Source: Lolium rigidum (Eukaryota; Streptophyta; Magnoliopsida; Poales; Poaceae). From it: a stretch of DNA of 64,000 nt. Shown here in pieces: positions 40,478 through 51,855 of the stretch. Position numbers and translations under genes: made by a program. Where the stretch lies: contig NC_061510.1 of NCBI RefSeq assembly GCF_022539505.1, positions 393,992,249 to 394,056,248 on the forward strand, in the 5' to 3' direction. Below the pieces are notes generated by a model that made no database searches, was not told where the DNA came from, and was given only the letters and a program-made list of their open reading frames with translations. The first letter of the stretch is position 1; every line of letters starts with the position of its first letter.

Positions 40478-43400
40478 TGTAATGTCCCAGGTTTAGAGAC
40501 GATCGAGGGGTAGATATTCGAAAGGGATGTGCATTGCATTGCAAATTCTGGGGAAATTTCGCGCTTTTAAATAAAAACTGCATCGAAGGGGGACAAGTTT
40601 CTCTCTCGACACCTTATAGGGTTAGGGTTTCGAGAGTGCGACAAACTTGTACCTCACTTAACTAGATTAGGTTTTTGAGAAGAGAGGGGAAGAGATCACA
40701 TCCAACTTAAGTTGTATGATTGAATTCAACTCAAAGTTGAATTTGAAATTCAAATTCAAACATAAAAATAAATATCTCATAAATTAATTATAAGGAAATT
40801 CATTAAATAAATAATAAAGATACAAAGTATAAATTATACACATTATAATTAAAGCTCATTAGAGAAAACCTTGAGCTTTATTGATCATCACACACATAAT
40901 ACATTGTCATTTACAATATTCAAAATTTGAAACAAATGAATATTACAACATATTACAAGAATTGGACAAAATGGAAAATGAAAAGAAAAGAAAAGTACAA
41001 GTTAATGTTCTATCCTAACACTACAATCTAGTCTTCATTTAGCCTTATACTTGATGATCTCCATGATTCTTGGAGCATCAGGTTGATCCTCGCAAATAAC
41101 AAACATAAAGCATATTATGCCAAGTGGCATTGCCACTTGGTAGGTTAGCAAACAAATGATATGAAGTGGATATGCTCAAGTCTCCGCCGAGCGAGCCATG
41201 CCACGAGATAGAATCAAGCCCAAGTGCACAGCACTTGCACACTCACACAACCAGGCAGCTCACCGAGGCTATGTGCATGTGCAACACACACACACACACC
41301 AGGGTGAGTCACCACAAGCTGCAGGTGGTGCTGTCGACCAACAAGAGCAAGCCAGCAACATATCAAAGCTTTTCCCAGCCAAACCCTAGCCATTTGATTC
41401 AACCATCGGCAGAACTGAACTGGTAAGCCACCAAGAACACCAAGAACACCAAGAACAGCTAGAGCAGATAGAACAGCCTCACTGTTCAATCTATTCCAGA
41501 CACCACTCGAATTAAATCAAGCTCATCAAGTCACCGGGAGGAGCAGGGCAAGCAAAGCAACCATAAGATCAACACGGAGGCAAACCTCTACACCAACCAG
41601 CACATTCTAGGAGCTGGAGTGAGGTATACCAAGCATCATGGACAAACCAGATGGTTTTGTTCATATATAAGCATATGCATCAAGCACACATGATCAACAG
41701 GGTGTGATACCCAAGATTGTGTCATCATCTGGTTATTAAACCATATGGTGCAAGCAAGAGCAGAAAGGACACTGGTCAATCATCAAAAGGGAACAACAGA
41801 TATGACAAGAATTGCATAACTGAAGAAATCCAGCAAGAGATGAGAGCACAAGTCAGCCTAGTTACACACACTTAGCACCTACAGCTAATTGACCATCAGA
41901 CCTAGACAGAATATTGTCTGTTTGATTTCAACATCAAGAGCCACTGGCAATCCAATAAATAGATCACCCAGAAAGCATTTGGTAAGCAACGAGCAAGCCA
42001 ACAAAAGGGGAGCTACCCTAGGGCAGCATATGAATGCTGCCAGGGACACCTCAAACCCTAGATCAGCCAAACCAACAAGTCAAATACAAATATCATCACC
42101 CTGATTGGGTTCAAAGAAGGGCTAGGGTTCCCAACCACTGTGGGCATCCATCTAGCCTAATCCAACCAATTGTGATGATCATCATTGTATAGTTCACATC
42201 AATTATCCACTCCATCAAATAAAGCAACACAGATAATTGATATTAACAAGTAAATCATGAAACAGACACATGCTAATAATCCAGAGGATCACTGCAAGTG
42301 TCGGCTGATGCTTGAGCAAGCACTAGCACCGATCTGTGCCACACACATACACATAGATAGGTAACGACAATGCACGAGCACGGGTAAGCAAGCCAATAAC
42401 CGACCTATCGATGAACACATGATCATCGGAGCTTGCCATAGCATGTTAGGGCATGCTAGAGCATCACTAAGCAACAGAGCATGGACCAGATATTGAATTG
42501 GCCACAGATAATCAACAAGTATTTCACAGATAACCAAGATAGCAAGAATTAAGCATAGCTAATGGGCAGAATAGAGCAGCACTGTAGCAAGAATTCATGG
42601 CAGTAGCACAAGTAGCACAGCAGCAGCACAAACAGCACAGCAGCAGCACAGCAGCTAGCACGACCAGAACCTCTACGAGGACAAGCAGGCCATGGTCAAG
42701 CTAGACGAAGAAGAGGTGAGGAAGAAGAAGTAGAAGGGAAGGAGAGGAACTCACCAGGGAGGAGATGGCCGACGCGGTCATGGCGGCCAAGGCGGCGCGC
42801 GCCGGAGCACGGCGGCACCGGGCCTGGCCAAGCCAAGCCCGGCGACCACCACCGCACCTAGCGCTGCACCACGCGCAGGGGAGGCGCCTGGATGAAGGGC
42901 CACGGCCTCTCCAACGCGCGGCGGCGGACGCCAACGGCCTGGCGCACTGGAGCGACGATGGCGAGCGAACGGCGACGCCCGCGACAGATCGGCGCGGACC
43001 ATCTGGTTCGCCGTCGAACGGCGACCCAGATCCGCAGCATCTCGTCGCCGGCGACGGCCTAGGGCGGCGGGAATAAATCGGCGACGGCGGAGGCGACTCT
43101 GGTCGCCAGAGCGAGAGAGAGAGATTAGGGTTTCGCGTGCGAGGAGAGGGGAGCGCGTCTAGTCCGGCCAGAGCCGGTTGGGGCGGCTCGGGTTTGACTC
43201 AACCCTTTGGGCCACCTGACAGGTGGGGCCCAAGGGTATTTTTGGTATTTCATAATTCCTATATGCTGAAACTTTGAAATTTAATAGAAAATTGATAAAA
43301 AACTCTTAAAAATGAATTAAAAATATGAAAAAGGATCAGCATAAAATTCTCTATTTAAATAAAATATCAAAGAGAATTTTTGAAGATAATTAAGAATAAG

Positions 43401-44164
43401 TCCTATTTTGAGGATTTAAATAATGATTTAAATCACACATATTATTTTCTAGGGATTTCTATTTTCGTGCCCTCCGGTCCTTAGTTGTACTCAGTTTTCC
43501 CCAGCTCCTTAGTTTTTCCTCAGTTTTCCCCAAGCCCTTGTTTGAAACCCGCAGAAGCAGCTCAGACGGCGGGATTCCCGTTTAGTTGACCGTTCCGTCA
43601 CGTGTGGGGCCGCGTCTTGTGGGGCCGAGTCGTGTGGGCCCGCGTCGCGTGGGGCTGGTAGAAAGGGCCCGCGTGGGACGGGACGAGAAGCGTTTGGTTG
43701 CACGTGAGCAGGAGCTGGGTTACGTCTCTCTCGGCCCCAAATTGGCATCCCTATTAAGTGCACCTTTTTCCCCTCTTTCTCTCTGTCCTTTTCACCAAAT
43801 TAGTATAAAATCTAGAGAAGCTTGCATTTCTGACTTTCTTCAATTATTTGTGCCTTTTGGCCCTCGTTGTTTGCCCAATATGGCAGCAAATCTAGTACTC
43901 CCTCCGGTTCATATGTATGTAGTTAAATCTAGAAGCAAATCTCCGGGATAATGTACGATAAATTCACAGTCATAGTAAATCAAGAAAACTAAGTACGGCC
44001 AACAAAATATAGTAGACTAGGGATAGATAATCCCTAGATAATATGGATAGATAATAGGCTGCATACACAGCAGCCAACATAGTAACGAGGTTCTTCACGG
44101 CACCATCATACTAACATAACAACAAGGGATCCCTAGCTAACAACAAAGGGATCCCAACAACAAA

Positions 44165-45371
44165 CTAGGAGGCGGCGGCAGCGGCGGCACACGTCCGAGG
44201 ACTCCGCCTACCCCATCCGGCTCTCCCTCCACTTGTTGCTCTTGCTCCCCTTGGGAGCCTTGGGCTTGAGCGGAGGCATGCGCCCGGCGGAGATCTCCAC
44301 CCGGCCGGAAGCTGCGGAGGTGCATGCCGAGCGCCACGTGCTTGGCGCGGAAGGAGTGGACGTTCACCGTCGTGCCGACCTTGGGGAAGGTGTTGCTGAT
44401 GTTCTCGGCATGCGTGACGAGGCGAGTTGAAGTCCGTGGCGCCGAGTCTCCTGGTGCGAAGGGGCACCTGTACACCTCCTTGGCGAAGTAGGAGATGTGC
44501 TGGCCGACCTGCGGCCTCCGCGGCACTCGGCGAGTCTTGACGTCCTCCTCGCTCTTCGTCGCTGCCGACGTCGCCGCCGGACATCTGATCCATATCAAAC
44601 GGAAACTAGTGAATGAGTTGCAACGATGACTAACGTACATGATAACAAAGTTAAGAAAAACAGAGTCAGCCTCGGTTAGAGTGGACATGATTATATATCT
44701 ACGGGGAAGGGGTAAGCGAACTAAAGCTCATGCACAACAGATTTGTACACGGCAATGGTTCGCTGAACCCTCCCTGTAAAAATTTGTGCCCAACCATTCA
44801 TCATAGGCAAAGAAACGGATTCTAGATCTGAACTAGATCTGAACTTGAACACATTCGAGATTATTTGCAAAATTAAACGGTTGATATCTTTTGATTAGTG
44901 CATAAAATAACTGATTGAGATCCCATGATTACTTGCATAAATTAACTGATTGAGATCCAATATTATTTGCATAAATTAACCGAACAGCCGAACCCCAAAT
45001 CAAGAAATGATCAAAACAAAATGGAATAAAATCGGCGCAAATATTAGCCCAATACTGATCCATCTACAGATCCATCTACACCAGCAAAAATAGGGTTCAA
45101 AAAGGAATGGGGAACAAAAAAGGAAGCAAACCGTAGTTACCTCGTTCCATGGGTCCTCCGGGGAGGTGTCGTAGGGGTTCGGGGGCGGGACGTACGGCAC
45201 GGGGTCGTAGGGGTCCCATCCCGCCGGGATCCGACTGCCACCGGGGGCGGCAGCCTCCGATGCACCGGCGGCGGCGGCGGCGGCGTCGTCCGTCGAGGGG
45301 ACGGGGCCGAAGATGGAGGCGTCGCGCTTCGAGCCAACCTCGACGATGGGATTGGCATTCTCCTTGTCCAT
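44165..45371 (-). pseudogene. Captured host-gene fragment inside the MULE
   Basis: On the minus strand, exon 1 (45371 to about 45142) encodes MDKENANPIVEVGSKRDASI, an Ala-rich linker and PYVPPPNPYDTSPEDPWNE. It ends at a good donor, GAG/GTAACT. After about 0.55 kb an acceptor (GGATCAG) leads to a second exon, 44587 to 44165, with RRPQVGQHISYFAKEVYRCP, then ENISNTFPKVGTTVNVHSFR and KHVALGMHLRSF. The CP..(about 20).HAENI spacing recalls a C2H2-like zinc finger such as that of XS-domain proteins, but a frameshift between the cysteine and histidine parts breaks it. GC content is far above the flanks, as expected for captured exons. The parent gene is not known to me. Confidence 0.5.
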
Positions 45372-46449
45372 CTCTCCGGCGGAGGAAGAGGAAGAGGAAG
45401 AGGGAGAGGGAGAGGGTTTTTGCTTTGGAGAAGATGATGGGACGTGGGAGAGAGTTGGCGATGCGTGAGCGAGTGAGAGTGACAGAGACGAGTGGGAGGA
45501 GGCGTCTATAAAGGCGAGGGGTGGTTAATGCGACCCGCGTCCTACGCGTGCACGGGTGCACGTACGCACGTCTTGGACTTACGCAACGCGACACGCGTCC
45601 ACGATTGCACGTCTCGACTTCTCCACCGCGACCCGCGTCTACGCGTCAACAATTGCACGTGTCCTCGAGTCTAACCCCGGAAATTTAGATATACTCGGGT
45701 ATACCCTCGAGTCTTATACTAGCATTTTTTGTGTGCTCAATTTTCCCCTCGAGTGCTAATACTGGCTAGTGCAATATACTCAGTTTTACCCTCAAGTGGC
45801 TGGTCAACGGAGAGTCAACAAATGGGATTAACTAGTTAAATGAGTCATTTAATGTGCAAAAAAATCCTAAAAAGAGTGGCACTTACTCATGGAGTCTTTA
45901 CCACAAATTGACACTTCTCAAATCATAGATAAATCATAGATAAATCAAGTTTTACCACAAATTGCCACTTCTCAAATCACCTAGTAGCTATGAAGGTGCA
46001 TGGTTTTCCACAATAAGCCCTTCCCAAAACAGACTTCCCCCAAATCATACTTTGTCTAAATGAGGCCACAATTCTCACACTCGATGTATATTGGTATTGC
46101 AAATAGTTTGAGGTAGGCCAAGATGGGTTTCATTGTACAAAACACGCATTTTCCATTTTTTAAATCTCATATTTGAATCCCTTAGTCTATTTACTACTCG
46201 GGTGCCCTTGGTTTCTTGATAGTACTCGGTTTTGCCCTCTCTCTTCACAAATTCTCGCAGACGTGCATCATCGCTCCGATTGGTCTAGCCCATGTCACGC
46301 GGATCGTGCCCACCGACCGTTGATCGTATGATATAGGGAACGGGCAGGATAACCCCTCTCTCTCTCTCTGTTGGCGGTTAATTAGCTTGCTGAAGGGCGG
46401 TTTTCTGTATTATTTTTCACGCGCTAAAAATTATAAACTGTTTTAGGCG

Positions 46450-47010
46450 TTATTTTTCACGCAAAAAATGATAAACCATCACCGATTTGTTGTTACCATT
46501 ACTTTTCACGCAAAAAAAATGATAAACCATCACCGATTTGTTGTTGCCATTACTTTTCACGCAAAAAATTGATAAACCATCAACAATTTGTTGTAGCCAT
46601 TACTTTTCACGCAAAAAAAAATGATAAACCATCACCGATTTGTTGTTGCCATTACTTTTCACGCAAAAAATGATAAACCATCAACAATTTGTTGTAGCCA
46701 TTACTTTTACGCAAAAAATGATAAACCATCAACAATTTGTTGTTGCCATTACTTTTACGCAAAAAATGATAAACCATCAACAATTTGTTGTTGCCATTAC
46801 TTTTCACGCAAAAAATATGATAAACCATCACCGATTTGTTGTTGCCATTACTTTTCACGCAAAAAATGATAAACCATCAACAATTTGTTGTAGCCATTAC
46901 TTTTCACGCAAAAAATGATAAACCATCAACAATTTGTTGTAGCCATTACTTTTCACGCAAAAAAATGATAAACCATCAACAATTTGTTGTAGCCATTACT
47001 TTTCACGCAG
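46450..47010. repeat. Minisatellite, unit about 48-52 bp, 11 copies
   Basis: Unit: TTTTCACGCAAAAAATGATA, AACCATCA(CCG/ACA)ATTTG and TTGT(T/A)GCCATTAC. Eleven copies of the GATAAACCATCA core are present. Length varies mainly in the A-run. The ORFs that cross it on both strands are repeat artefacts. Confidence 0.92.
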
Positions 47011-48380
47011 AAAAAACCTAATTTGTTACAAAAGCTGGTTTCGGTGAGACCTAACCAAGTTTGGCATACATGATGGCATACCTATAACAACAAGGAATAT
47101 CTAAAAGGGAAAGTTTCAGAAAATTTAGGGTGAAAATGATGCCATACATGATGCTTGTTTTTCGAGGTTTTGACCTGAAAATCAATTGGGTATTGTAAAG
47201 GGAAATAAAAAGTTCGAAAAATGTAAAAACGAAACAATCTATCTATCTATGTATAGAAGATCAGCTGTATGAAATTTGAGGTTATTTAGAGAAGGTAGAA
47301 AAAATCACCTTGTTAGAAAAGCTGGTTTCAGCGAGACGAAACGGCATGCGCTTAAGCAAAGTGATTTTTTCGAACATCTCCAAATGACCCCAAATTTTCC
47401 ATACATGATGCCATACGTGTAACAACAAGGAACCCTATCTAAAAAGTGTCAAAAAAGTTTGCCCAACCGTATAGCTCTATCAAAAAGAACCTCACCATGG
47501 CGCTAGTATAATTTTGGGATAGTTACAAACTTTCGTTACCTAACCTTCAACATGAAACTTGTTTCAAATTCATTTTGGCCTACAAGAAACAAATCCCAAC
47601 TTGATTCGAGCACCACAGCCTCCAAACGATGCCGATGCCGATATCGGCATGGTCGAAACGGCTATGCTCGCCGCCACTCGCTAGGTCAACGTCGGGATGC
47701 ACCCTCAATCCCGTCCCCTCATTCGATCACCGACACACCGAGAGATACCGCCGAGGCCAATGCCGAACGTACATGCTGATGCCAATGCCGATCATGCATG
47801 CACGCCGCTGTGGGCACGGCCACGCCGACCCGCTATGCTGGACGCCACAGACCGCCGCGAGATCTTTCCCTTCGCCACCACACTCTCCTAGCACCCACCT
47901 ATACACGCCCGAAAGGAGAGACACTAGTTTTCTCTACATTGCTCGCGTTCGTGTCCGACACGGTCGGTCAAAGTTTTGAGGTGGTCGTCGATGTCGTAGA
48001 CCATTTCTTCTCTTCTTTGCATGGTTAAACGCGTCTAGTTCATATCTATCTAATGCGTCCGGTCTCGCCTCATGCGGTTCTTTGTGGACGTCGATCTCAT
48101 CTCGGCACCCCGCATGCCACCTCCTCCGTGCCATCGCTCGTAGAGCTCCGTTTAAAAATCTAATCCTACCCGTGTATTGCCCCTTGTATCGGCGTCATGG
48201 CCGTACTTGTCATTTGATATACCGAAGCCCCACTCGTTCGCGTTTTGGTCGGGGATACGGCGATGCTTACGGTCAAACAAAGATGGATGGTCCGACGTGT
48301 CTTTGCGGGCTCTACGTGGCCCCACTAGTCGGAAGATAACGGTCAACCGTCGGGCAACCGGCCGTTACATCACGTCTGAT
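47011..48380. other. MULE interior without a recognised gene
   Basis: 47011-47550 is AT-rich. 47560-48340 is GC-rich with several short frames and could be a second captured fragment, but no motif was recognised. Confidence 0.45.
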
Positions 48381-50253
48381 GGTTTCAGACAAACGCTTGG
48401 GTAAAACTGAGGAAAAACTAAGGAGCTGGGGAAAACTGAGCACAACTAAGGACCCGAGGGCACGAAAATAGAAATCCCTATTTTCTAAAATGAAAATAAG
48501 TCCATTAATGCATTTGGACTTAAAAAAAAACCCTTGACAATATTTCAAGGTTGTATTTACCCTAAATCAAGTATCTCCAAGATATTCTTAGTATTTAACC
48601 TCTCATATAATAACAACGACATCGGAAGGGGGGAACAAACCCTAAAACTGGAATCATGCATAATTGCTTCTTTAACCATTGCCCTTATCGGACAATGATG
48701 CTATTTTTCAGAGACAGAGGACAAGGGTCAGTCCACACCTTCCAACTGCAAAACTTTGCAGTGTTCAGACAAGTTCATCACTTGCTCATGTCATTTGAGT
48801 ATCTTTATCAAATTACTTGCAAAGTACTATGATTATCACTATTGCATAAAAACCAAAACCACTATTTTCATAACTATGAATATGACTATGTGGTGGGCAA
48901 TGGAACCATGGATTGTGTTGATATGGTGGAGGTTCCATTGCAAGGGTTTATATCCATCTAGGATTAAACAACAAATGTCGCCAGTGATTCTTGTGTCGTA
49001 ATACCCGTGTTAACCATAAGATCTGGAGTGGGACGGAATAGTCAATTGTATTTCCACCTCTTGTACATCATGGATGCGCTTACCGTAGACGGTTGTATCT
49101 TGCGGAGCAATTGGTGGGTGGGGAGCCCCTTCTAATTCCCCACGGTATAGCTGTTGCTTACCGTAGCGGTTGCTGCTTGCGGAACAATTGGTGGGTGGGG
49201 ATCCCCTTCTAATTCCCCACGGTAATGTGGTCTATGATGGGTTGAAGCTACCGGCGAAGGAGTTTGGTTCAATCCCAGACTGTCGTCGTGGTCGGGGTCC
49301 ACCCTGAAATTACGGGAATAATGGGACCGGCGAGGACCCAGGGTCGGGGTTTGCAACAAAGGGTGGGTGTGCAAGGAAGCGGAGGAATATAATTGACTAT
49401 GACCTTATACCGGGCCTCACACCGAAGGAAGTGTGGACGGGAAAGCTGCCCGGTTGGCACCAAGGTTAAGATCTCTTATGGGTAAAGCAACACCCCTCGC
49501 GAGTGTAAAGAACCGTGACCTGTCACTCCCTGTTCCGGGATAAGGAACTGCGAACGTGGCCGGAAAGGAGCTCCATGAAGTTCTAGTAAACCGGTGAAGG
49601 CTGACGGACATAGCTCTTTGGAATAAAAGCAATCTCTTGAAGAAATGTTTACCAAAACTTGCATTGGTATTAGACTTTATGGTCTAATATCGTAGCTAGT
49701 GCATTAAACACCTCTTATCTATAATGAACTTGTTGAGTACGCTCGTACTCATACCACTCTTAAATCCCATGCTTAGATTGTCTGAATCGTCTGGAGGAGG
49801 ACTACGACAACAATGAAGGAGCCGAGATCATCGGCTATGAAGAACCGAGACCTCTCTGGAGGTATCGAGGGCGTAGACTACCTCATCGTCTACGGAACCG
49901 GGAGGCTTCCGGAGGAGATCAAGCCTGAACATCTCGAGTAGTAGTAGAAGCCGAGCAGCCCGAACTCTTAGTATTTAGCTGCTCGAAGAAATAAATGTAT
50001 AACTTAATGAGACTCTTATATTGTAAGCCAAGTTGGGTTCGCCTCGAACCCAGGAGTATTCCTCTTAGGACCCAAGAGGAGCTCCGAGACAACATGTGTG
50101 TGATATTTGTAATAATAAATGAATGAGTTATGGACCTGCTATGTTCTGTTGTACTACTCTGAGGGATGTAATATTTGCGGAATGGTACTTCGTGAATGTT
50201 ATATCAACGATCGGCATACTACAACATGCGGTGGTATGCGGGGTCACCACGGT

Positions 50254-50265
50254 TGGTATCGAGCA
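50254..50265 (+). other. Primer-binding site of element D (tRNA-Met type)
   Basis: TGGTATCGAGCA four bases after the 5' LTR closely matches the usual TGGTATCAGAGC complement of initiator tRNA-Met, with one base missing. Confidence 0.8.
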
Positions 50266-50611
50266 AAAGCTTTGACCTTAGGTTGGAACCTAGTAAATGG
50301 GACCGAACGTTAGGAGTCAAATAGGACTAGTAAAGAATTCTCTAAAAATATGGTGTATATTCAATTGAGAATAAAACAACCATATCTTTTAGTGCGATAA
50401 TTCTTTATTATCTCTATTAAGATGCATTATTACTAATCTCATAATCTTTCTATTTCTACAGCCAACATGGCAAGTTCACGTCCGGACGAAACGTGAAGGT
50501 GATGGATTCCATGCTGAGTGAATACGAAGGAGGACTTGCGAGATATTCTACGAGCCATGTTACTTGAATTTGGGTGTGATCCCCGGATTCAAGTAAAGAA
50601 GTACATGTACT

Positions 50612-51562
50612 ATGATGGTACTTGTATTGGCCAAGTGTAGGGTAGGGCTACGACTTCCCGAATCTTTGGGAATGAGCGTAGTAATGCCAGCAGGGGAAGC
50701 CAGAACTATGAACACAGCCTACCATATAGCCGTTATGAGAGCCATAACCGATATTCGGGAGCATAAGAAGAAAGAGCTTATGGGTTCCGAATTCACACAC
50801 ATTCCTCATATGGAGGAGGACGATGATCCCATGCTGAATCATTTCAAATATGCCAAAAGCAAACCAGCAGAAGCAGCAAAATATATGGACAATAGCCGCA
50901 ACTTATTATCATTGTTCTTTCAGTTGAACCGTCATTTGACGGGAGCAATTGATACAATGCTAGAAGAGTTTACTGAACCCAAGGAGGAGACTAAGGGGAA
51001 GGAACCTATGGAGAATGAGGTGCACACACCAGTCTACTCAGCTGGTGACTATATTAGTATTGACCACCCCGAACGAGAAACTACACCCATTACACCTGGG
51101 AACTATCTTAGTAGTTCCTACAGAGGATATGAGGGCGGAGTGGAATCCGGAAACAATCAGCGTTCCGTGACTCCGATAGAAAACTCCACGGGTTGGCGTT
51201 GGGGGTCTGATACTGGAACTCATAGTACCACAGCGTATTATGACGAGGAGATGAATGAAGATGCCACGACCCAGCACCGAGTTATCCGTGGAATGAGGAA
51301 GAAGTTGGAGGGTATCCGACACGAGGTTGAGTCGGATACGAATGTAGGAAATACCTATGGTGTAGGTACAGGGGAGTACACCCGATGGGTGGACTACGAT
51401 GCACTGAATGATCAGTTCGTGAACACTGATTTCTCCCTAGGATCATCATCGGATTCCGACTACCAGCCAACGGGGAGACCTTATGTTCCGGGTTTTGTCG
51501 GGAGAACGACACGTTCGACCGGATGGAAGCTCTGGAATGTATCGGGAGTGAAGATCGACTAG
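50612..51562 (+). CDS. Extra ORF between PBS and gag of element D, unknown function
   Basis: An open frame of 316 codons lies before gag. It has no gag, protease or pol motif. The sequence is mostly hydrophilic: MRAITDIREHKKKELMGSEF, an acidic MEEDDDP, SRNLLSLFFQLNRHLTGAID (a hydrophobic helix), then a Ser/Thr/Tyr/Gly-rich half ending RSTGWKLWNVSGVKID. A related frame continues upstream (DILRAMLLEFGCDPRIQVKK, about 50540-50636) and is joined if one T near 50637 is ignored, so the original protein was probably 350 residues or more, starting near 50467. The leader position suggests an accessory protein translated before or separately from gag-pol. Extra ORFs are known in several plant gypsy lineages; I cannot match this one. 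Confidence 0.6.
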   Translation: MMVLVLAKCRVGLRLPESLGMSVVMPAGEARTMNTAYHIAVMRAITDIREHKKKELMGSEFTHIPHMEEDDDPMLNHFKYAKSKPAEAAKYMDNSRNLLSLFFQLNRHLTGAIDTMLEEFTEPKEETKGKEPMENEVHTPVYSAGDYISIDHPERETTPITPGNYLSSSYRGYEGGVESGNNQRSVTPIENSTGWRWGSDTGTHSTTAYYDEEMNEDATTQHRVIRGMRKKLEGIRHEVESDTNVGNTYGVGTGEYTRWVDYDALNDQFVNTDFSLGSSSDSDYQPTGRPYVPGFVGRTTRSTGWKLWNVSGVKID

Positions 51563-51855
51563 AGACTACCAAGGGAAGCGAGGACTACAATACACAAGTA
51601 CCACGTGTATTGTAGTGTGTAATATTTTGTAGAAATTTGTACATATACTTTAATAAGTGAGTTTGCATACTCACATCGACTTGAGTATTGTAATCAGACC
51701 ACTTAAGTATGTAAATATATGGTATATGTTTTGTATGATTTGGATTTGCTTCTTGATTTCCATTGCGTGACTAGTTCCGTGCACAATGTTGAGCTCAGAA
51801 AACTTGCGCATGGAGTAACTATGAGTATCATCTTGTGTTGCAGAACTAGGGGGTT

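Larger units (their letters stand above)
43452..48478. mobile_element. Non-autonomous Mutator-like element with captured DNA (Pack-MULE-like)
   Basis: Terminal inverted repeats of about 98 bp (43452-43549 and 48381-48478), both starting GGGATTTCTATTTTCGTGCC, and a perfect 9-bp target duplication TATTTTCTA (43443-43451 and 48479-48487). These are Mutator hallmarks. The interior of 5027 bp has no MURA transposase but has GC-rich gene-like pieces (44160-45370 and 47560-48340) and a minisatellite (46450-47010). Confidence 0.93.
40478..50249 (+). repeat. 5' LTR of element D (about 4.7 kb without the MULE)
   Basis: Begins TGTAATGTCCCAGG, ends GGGGTCACCA just before the PBS, and is split by the MULE at 43452-48478. 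The early part is AT-rich with AATTCAAA runs; 42690-43200 is GC-rich and has codon-like structure on the minus strand; 48730-50249 is AT-rich again. No independent gene is supported inside the LTR parts. Confidence 0.7.

Noticed and set aside
42701..43076. GC-rich frames in the element D LTR
   Set aside because: No recognisable protein; frames are open on both strands because of composition. Kept only as a possible antisense leader.
43896..43945. Stowaway-like end (TACTCCCTCCGGTTCATATG) inside the MULE
   Set aside because: Only one end is visible and no matching inverted end or TA duplication was found nearby.
46621..47021. Overlapping repeat proteins on both strands in the MULE
   Set aside because: Translations of the minisatellite; length depends on the A-run.
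50119..50313. 64-codon frame across the LTR-PBS junction
   Set aside because: Covers LTR end and PBS; no motif.
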